A DNA stretch of 8,084 bases, taken from contig JANYBR010000054.1 in the NCBI GenBank assembly GCA_025360685.1, positions 1-8,084 of the forward strand, written 5' to 3'. A program made the translations under genes and the position numbers. The notes under the pieces were generated by a model. It did not search any database. It was not told the DNA's origin and worked only from the letters and a program-made list of their open reading frames with translations. This document shows, in pieces, positions 5,449 through 8,084 of the stretch (the stretch's first letter is position 1; each line of letters opens with the position of its first letter). The DNA comes from Pseudomonadota bacterium (lineage in GTDB: Bacteria; Pseudomonadota; Alphaproteobacteria; Micropepsales; Micropepsaceae).

Positions 5449-6240
5449 CTAGAGCGAGAATCTCTCGCCGAGATAGACGCGGCGCACATCCCGGTCGCTG
5501 ACGATCTCGGAGGGCGTGCCCTCCTTCAGGACCTGACCGTCATGCAGGATGTAGGCGCGGTCGATGATGTCGAGCGCGTCACGCACATTGTGATCGGTGA
5601 TCAGCACCCCGATGCCGCGATCCTTCAGGTGCACGACCAGGTCGCGGATTTCGCCGACGGCGATCGGATCGATGCCGGCGAGTGGCTCGTCGAGCAGGAT
5701 GTAGGACGGATGTGTGGCGAGCGAACGCGCGATCTCGACCCTGCGGCGTTCGCCGCCCGACAGAGCGATTGCCGGAGTGTGTCGAACATGGGTGACGCCG
5801 AATTCGGCGAGCAGTTCCTCGACCATGGCATTGAGCCGATTGGAGTCCGGTTCCACCAGTTCGGCCGCTGCGCGAATGTTCTGTTCGGCCGTCAGGCCGC
5901 GAAAGATAGACGCTTCCTGCGGCAGGTAGCCGATGCCAAGGCGCGCGCGCCGGTACATGGGCAGAGCCGTCACATCGACGCCGTCGACCTCGATGGTTCC
6001 CGCGTCCGCAGGAACCAGTCCCGTGATCATGTAGAAGCAGGTGGTCTTGCCGGCACCGTTGGGGCCTAGCAGACCGACCACTTCGCCGCGCCTTACCGAA
6101 AGACTAACGGAGCGCACCACCGGCCGGCGGTTGTAGCTTTTGGCAATGCGAGTCACGACAAGCCCCTTGCCGCCTTCGATCACGCGCGGACGCGCGGAAA
6201 GCTCGGTCTCGTCTGTATCGTCTCTGCCGTAGCTGCTCAT
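5449..6240 (-). CDS. lptB: LPS export ABC transporter ATP-binding protein
   Basis: A 263-residue cytoplasmic ATPase that, with LptF and LptG (not in this window), extracts LPS from the inner membrane and pushes it onto the LptC-LptA bridge. All ABC motifs are present: Walker A GPNGAGKTT (59-67), Q-loop near Gln108 (YLPQEASIFRGLT), signature LSGGERRR (160-167), Walker B ILLDEP (181-186) and switch His217 (LITDHNVRD). About 25 residues precede the core domain, a somewhat longer N terminus than in E. coli. The ATG at 6240 is preferred; an in-frame TTG at 6246 would add only two residues, and neither has a strong ribosome site. It follows lptA after 45 bases and is followed by rpoN, an order common in proteobacteria. 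Confidence 0.96.
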   Translation of the reverse strand: MSSYGRDDTDETELSARPRVIEGGKGLVVTRIAKSYNRRPVVRSVSLSVRRGEVVGLLGPNGAGKTTCFYMITGLVPADAGTIEVDGVDVTALPMYRRARLGIGYLPQEASIFRGLTAEQNIRAAAELVEPDSNRLNAMVEELLAEFGVTHVRHTPAIALSGGERRRVEIARSLATHPSYILLDEPLAGIDPIAVGEIRDLVVHLKDRGIGVLITDHNVRDALDIIDRAYILHDGQVLKEGTPSEIVSDRDVRRVYLGERFSL

Positions 6241-6268
6241 GGGCAAGAACCATGCCTATTCGTATTTA

Positions 6269-6287
6269 AGGAAGGATGAACCTTCCT
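6269..6287 (-). other. Small hairpin at the lptA-lptB junction
   Basis: A perfect 7-bp inverted repeat, AGGAAGG and CCTTCCT with a 5-base loop, overlaps the lptA stop codon (6286-6288). On the minus strand the stem is followed by TAAATACG, so the 3' side reads CCTTCCTTAAATA. That is too poor in U for an efficient terminator, but it could stabilise or process the message or attenuate read-through into lptB-rpoN. No function can be assigned. Confidence 0.4.
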
Positions 6288-6804
6288 ACTTTCCACCCGA
6301 CTGGGGCGGAGGTGTGAACAATCCCTGAACTCGTCCGCCATGCGTTCCCGCAACGCCACCGCCGCCGCCGAGCTGGGCGACGCCAGTGACGAGATTGACG
6401 GTGAGCTGTTGTCCGCGCATCACGTTCTTCTCCTTCGTGAGCACGACGTGTCCGGTCAAGGTGACGAGGCGCGGCGCAACGTCATAGATGCCCGAATCTC
6501 CCGATGCGGTTCCCGACGCGGAATCCACCACGACGTTGCCGTCGGCGTAGATCTTCTGGGGCTTGCCCGAGGCGACATTGATGCGCACCGAATTGGCGCG
6601 CATATGAATGTCGCCCTGGGTGATGATCACATTACCGGAATAGGTGCCTGTGATTCCGCCTGCGGCAGCGGGATTTTTCTCCGCGATGAAGCGGTCGGCG
6701 GAAATGGCGATCGGCTGGTTGGCATCGTGATGCGCCGGGGGCGTGGTTTCCGCATTCGCGGCGGAAATTCCCAGGAACGCTGCGATCACAAGTGCGCGCT
6801 TCAT
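6286..6804 (-). CDS. lptA: Lipopolysaccharide transport periplasmic protein LptA
   Basis: A 172-residue periplasmic bridge protein of the OstA/LptA family. Its beta-jellyroll repeats line up with LptC and LptD to form the LPS conduit. A Sec signal peptide is visible: MKRALVIAAFLGISAANA, with likely cleavage after residue 18. The OstA domain runs from about 30 to 145, with the characteristic ISADRF start, YSGNVIITQGDIHMRANSV, IYADGNVVV and MRGQQLTVNL strands. The C-terminal tail is Gly/Pro-rich (LGGGGGVAG, then TPPPQSGGK) and probably disordered. The start codon overlaps the lptC stop (ATGA at 6804-6801), a strong sign of translational coupling. It sits between lptC and lptB, as in most proteobacteria. 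Confidence 0.95.
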   Translation of the reverse strand: MKRALVIAAFLGISAANAETTPPAHHDANQPIAISADRFIAEKNPAAAGGITGTYSGNVIITQGDIHMRANSVRINVASGKPQKIYADGNVVVDSASGTASGDSGIYDVAPRLVTLTGHVVLTKEKNVMRGQQLTVNLVTGVAQLGGGGGVAGTHGGRVQGLFTPPPQSGGK

Positions 6805-7502
6805 TTTCTGTGCGCCTCGGCCGGGTTGATGGTCATATGGACATGACCTACCAGCACCAGCTGGCTGGTATTGCGGTCGAGTTCGAACGAGTCGGCGCGC
6901 AAGGTGCCCGCTGGTCCCTGCCCGGTAACGACGCCCGGCCCCTTGAACGTGCCCTTGTGCAGATCGACATTGGCGTTCGCCGTGTGAAGCTCATAGCCGT
7001 CGTCGGAAAAAATCGAAATGCCGCCGGTCAGGGTGAGGAATCCTTTGTCCATGTCTACCAGACCCCGCGCCGCGTTCGCGTTCAGCCAGCGACTCTTGTC
7101 GAGGGTGAGGTCGGCCATGACTTTCATCAGCGTGGCGCGGCGGACATTGCGCGGGTCCTGAATCGCTGCATCGGCCGTAACGACGAACGGATTGCCCTTG
7201 CGGTCCGATCCGGTCAGGCGCGGCTTCAGCATGGCGAGGTCATTGTCGATCGTGCCCACCCGCTCATAGGCAAGCTGGATCCTGTCGGACTGGCGCGGCA
7301 GAAGCGAGAACACCACGACGATTGCGATCAGTGCGGCGGCCGTAATCGGCAAGGCGCGCTTCATCACGGTGACGAAGCGCGAATAGCGCAGCGCATTAAT
7401 CGCGGTATCGCGCGTGCGCGCCGTCCAGTCGCGGCGATGGCGCGTCGGCACCACCCCGATCGGCTGGGCGATGGCTTCACTCACGCTGGAGCGCCGGGTC
7501 AT
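6801..7502 (-). CDS. lptC: LPS export ABC transporter periplasmic protein LptC
   Basis: A 233-residue bitopic inner-membrane protein that takes LPS from LptB2FG and hands it to LptA. A cytoplasmic N terminus of about 48 residues is rich in Arg and Ser. It is followed by one transmembrane helix (about 50-68, ALPITAAALIAIVVVFSLL) and a periplasmic jellyroll domain (about 75-225) with strands such as MLKPRLTGSDRKGNPFVVTA and LRADSFELDRNTSQLVLVGHVHM. The long cytoplasmic tail is usual in alphaproteobacterial LptC and absent in E. coli. The ATG immediately follows the kdsD stop (TGAATG at 7505-7500), and its own stop overlaps the lptA start, so kdsD, lptC and lptA read as one tightly packed operon. 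Confidence 0.93.
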   Translation of the reverse strand: MTRRSSVSEAIAQPIGVVPTRHRRDWTARTRDTAINALRYSRFVTVMKRALPITAAALIAIVVVFSLLPRQSDRIQLAYERVGTIDNDLAMLKPRLTGSDRKGNPFVVTADAAIQDPRNVRRATLMKVMADLTLDKSRWLNANAARGLVDMDKGFLTLTGGISIFSDDGYELHTANANVDLHKGTFKGPGVVTGQGPAGTLRADSFELDRNTSQLVLVGHVHMTINPAEAHRK

Positions 7503-8084
7503 TCAGGACAATCCGGCGCGCAGGCAGTCATGCACGCTCAAAAATCCGACCGGCTTTCGTACGTCAGCTTTCGGATCGACGACGAACAGGTGGGTCACCT
7601 TCGGCGGCTTGGCGTTCATGAACGTCAGCGCTGCGGCGGCGAGCATTTCCGGCGGCACCGTCTTTGGATTGGCGGTCATCACGTCGCGCGCCTTGCGGTC
7701 GAGCAAGCCCCGTTCCATGTGGCGGCGCAAGTCGCCGTCGGTGATGATGCCGATCAGCGCGCCCTTCTTGTCGACCACACCGGCATGACCGGCGAAACCG
7801 TATTGTCCCGATGTCATCTTGATGAGGACTTCCCGCATCGGCGTGTCGGGCACCACCAGCGGCAATTCCTCACCCTTGTGCATGATATCGCTGACGCGGA
7901 TGAGCTTCTTGCCCAGCGAACCGCCGGGATGGAAATCGCGATACTGGTCGGCTGAAAATCCGCGACGCTCCATCAGCGCCACCGCGAGCGCGTCGCCGAG
8001 TACCAGCATCATTGTTGTAGACGTGGTAGGCGCCAGGCCCATCGGACAGGCTTCCTGCGCCTTGGGCAGCAGCAGCGCGACGTC
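7503..8084 (-). CDS. kdsD: Arabinose-5-phosphate isomerase KdsD, 3' part (5' end outside window)
   Basis: The last 193 residues of a KdsF/KdsD-type sugar isomerase that converts ribulose 5-phosphate to arabinose 5-phosphate, the first step of Kdo synthesis for LPS. The visible part holds the end of the SIS domain (ACPMGLAPTTSTTMMLVLGDALAVAL), the linker FHPGGSLGKKL, and two CBS domains (VSDIMHKGEELPLV through ITDGDLRRHMERG, then ARDVMTANPKTV to VGFLSVHDCLRAGLS). These line up closely with E. coli KdsD as I remember it, which is about 328 residues long. The frame is open to the window edge, so an internal Met at 8042 is not the start; about 135 N-terminal residues are missing. The stop abuts the lptC ATG. 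Confidence 0.94.
   Translation of the reverse strand, partial: DVALLLPKAQEACPMGLAPTTSTTMMLVLGDALAVALMERRGFSADQYRDFHPGGSLGKKLIRVSDIMHKGEELPLVVPDTPMREVLIKMTSGQYGFAGHAGVVDKKGALIGIITDGDLRRHMERGLLDRKARDVMTANPKTVPPEMLAAAALTFMNAKPPKVTHLFVVDPKADVRKPVGFLSVHDCLRAGLS

Noticed and set aside
5430..5489. Longer RpoN start at 5489
   Set aside because: It would overlap the lptB end by 41 bases and add 20 residues unlike sigma-54 N termini; the ATG at 5429 places region I at the expected position.
4998..5501. 167-codon plus-strand frame opposite rpoN
   Set aside because: Antisense shadow of the rpoN N-terminal half; no recognisable motifs.
6792..7955. 387-codon open frame on the plus strand
   Set aside because: It is antisense to lptA, lptC and kdsD, which have clear family motifs; long antisense frames are expected in GC-rich coding DNA.

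Overview
The window looks like ordinary chromosome of a GC-rich alphaproteobacterium. The best indicators are an Hsp20 gene overlapped by a DUF1150 gene, a pairing typical of alphaproteobacteria, and the gene order kdsD-lptC-lptA-lptB-rpoN followed by hpf-ptsN. I cannot fix the genus from the sequence alone.

Layout. Bases 1-890 hold a plus-strand heat-shock operon: an RpoH-type promoter, a structured 5' leader that folds over the Shine-Dalgarno sequence in the manner of a ROSE RNA thermometer, a small heat shock protein gene, a DUF1150 gene overlapping it by 4 bases, and a clear intrinsic terminator. A short-chain dehydrogenase (958-1737, plus) follows. It converges on the minus-strand genes across a palindromic intergenic repeat (1771-1860).

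Everything from 1874 to the right edge is on the minus strand. Reading in the direction of transcription, from the right edge leftward: the 3' part of kdsD (Kdo biosynthesis), lptC, lptA and lptB (lipopolysaccharide transport), then rpoN (sigma-54). These abut or overlap, except for a 45-base lptA-lptB gap (to the ATG at 6240) that carries a small hairpin. After rpoN comes a DUF1963/YwqG-like gene of visibly lower GC, apparently inserted in the rpoN-hpf interval. Then come hpf (a short form) and ptsN (EIIA-Ntr), with a good sigma-70-type promoter of their own at 2779-2807.

How the genes work together. KdsD makes arabinose 5-phosphate, the precursor of Kdo in the inner core of LPS. LptC, LptA and LptB are the bitopic membrane, periplasmic and ATPase parts of the machine that carries LPS to the outer membrane. 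RpoN, Hpf and PtsN form the classical sigma-54/nitrogen-PTS neighbourhood, linking nutrient status to transcription and ribosome hibernation. The Hsp20-DUF1150 operon is a separate protein-quality-control unit.

I see no CRISPR array, tRNA, rRNA, transposase or phage gene, and no clearly new multi-gene system. The points most worth a second look are the thermometer-like leader of hsp20, the lower-GC DUF1963-like insert with an uncertain 5' end, the short HPF, the dehydrogenase with a replaced tetrad Asn, and the intergenic palindrome.
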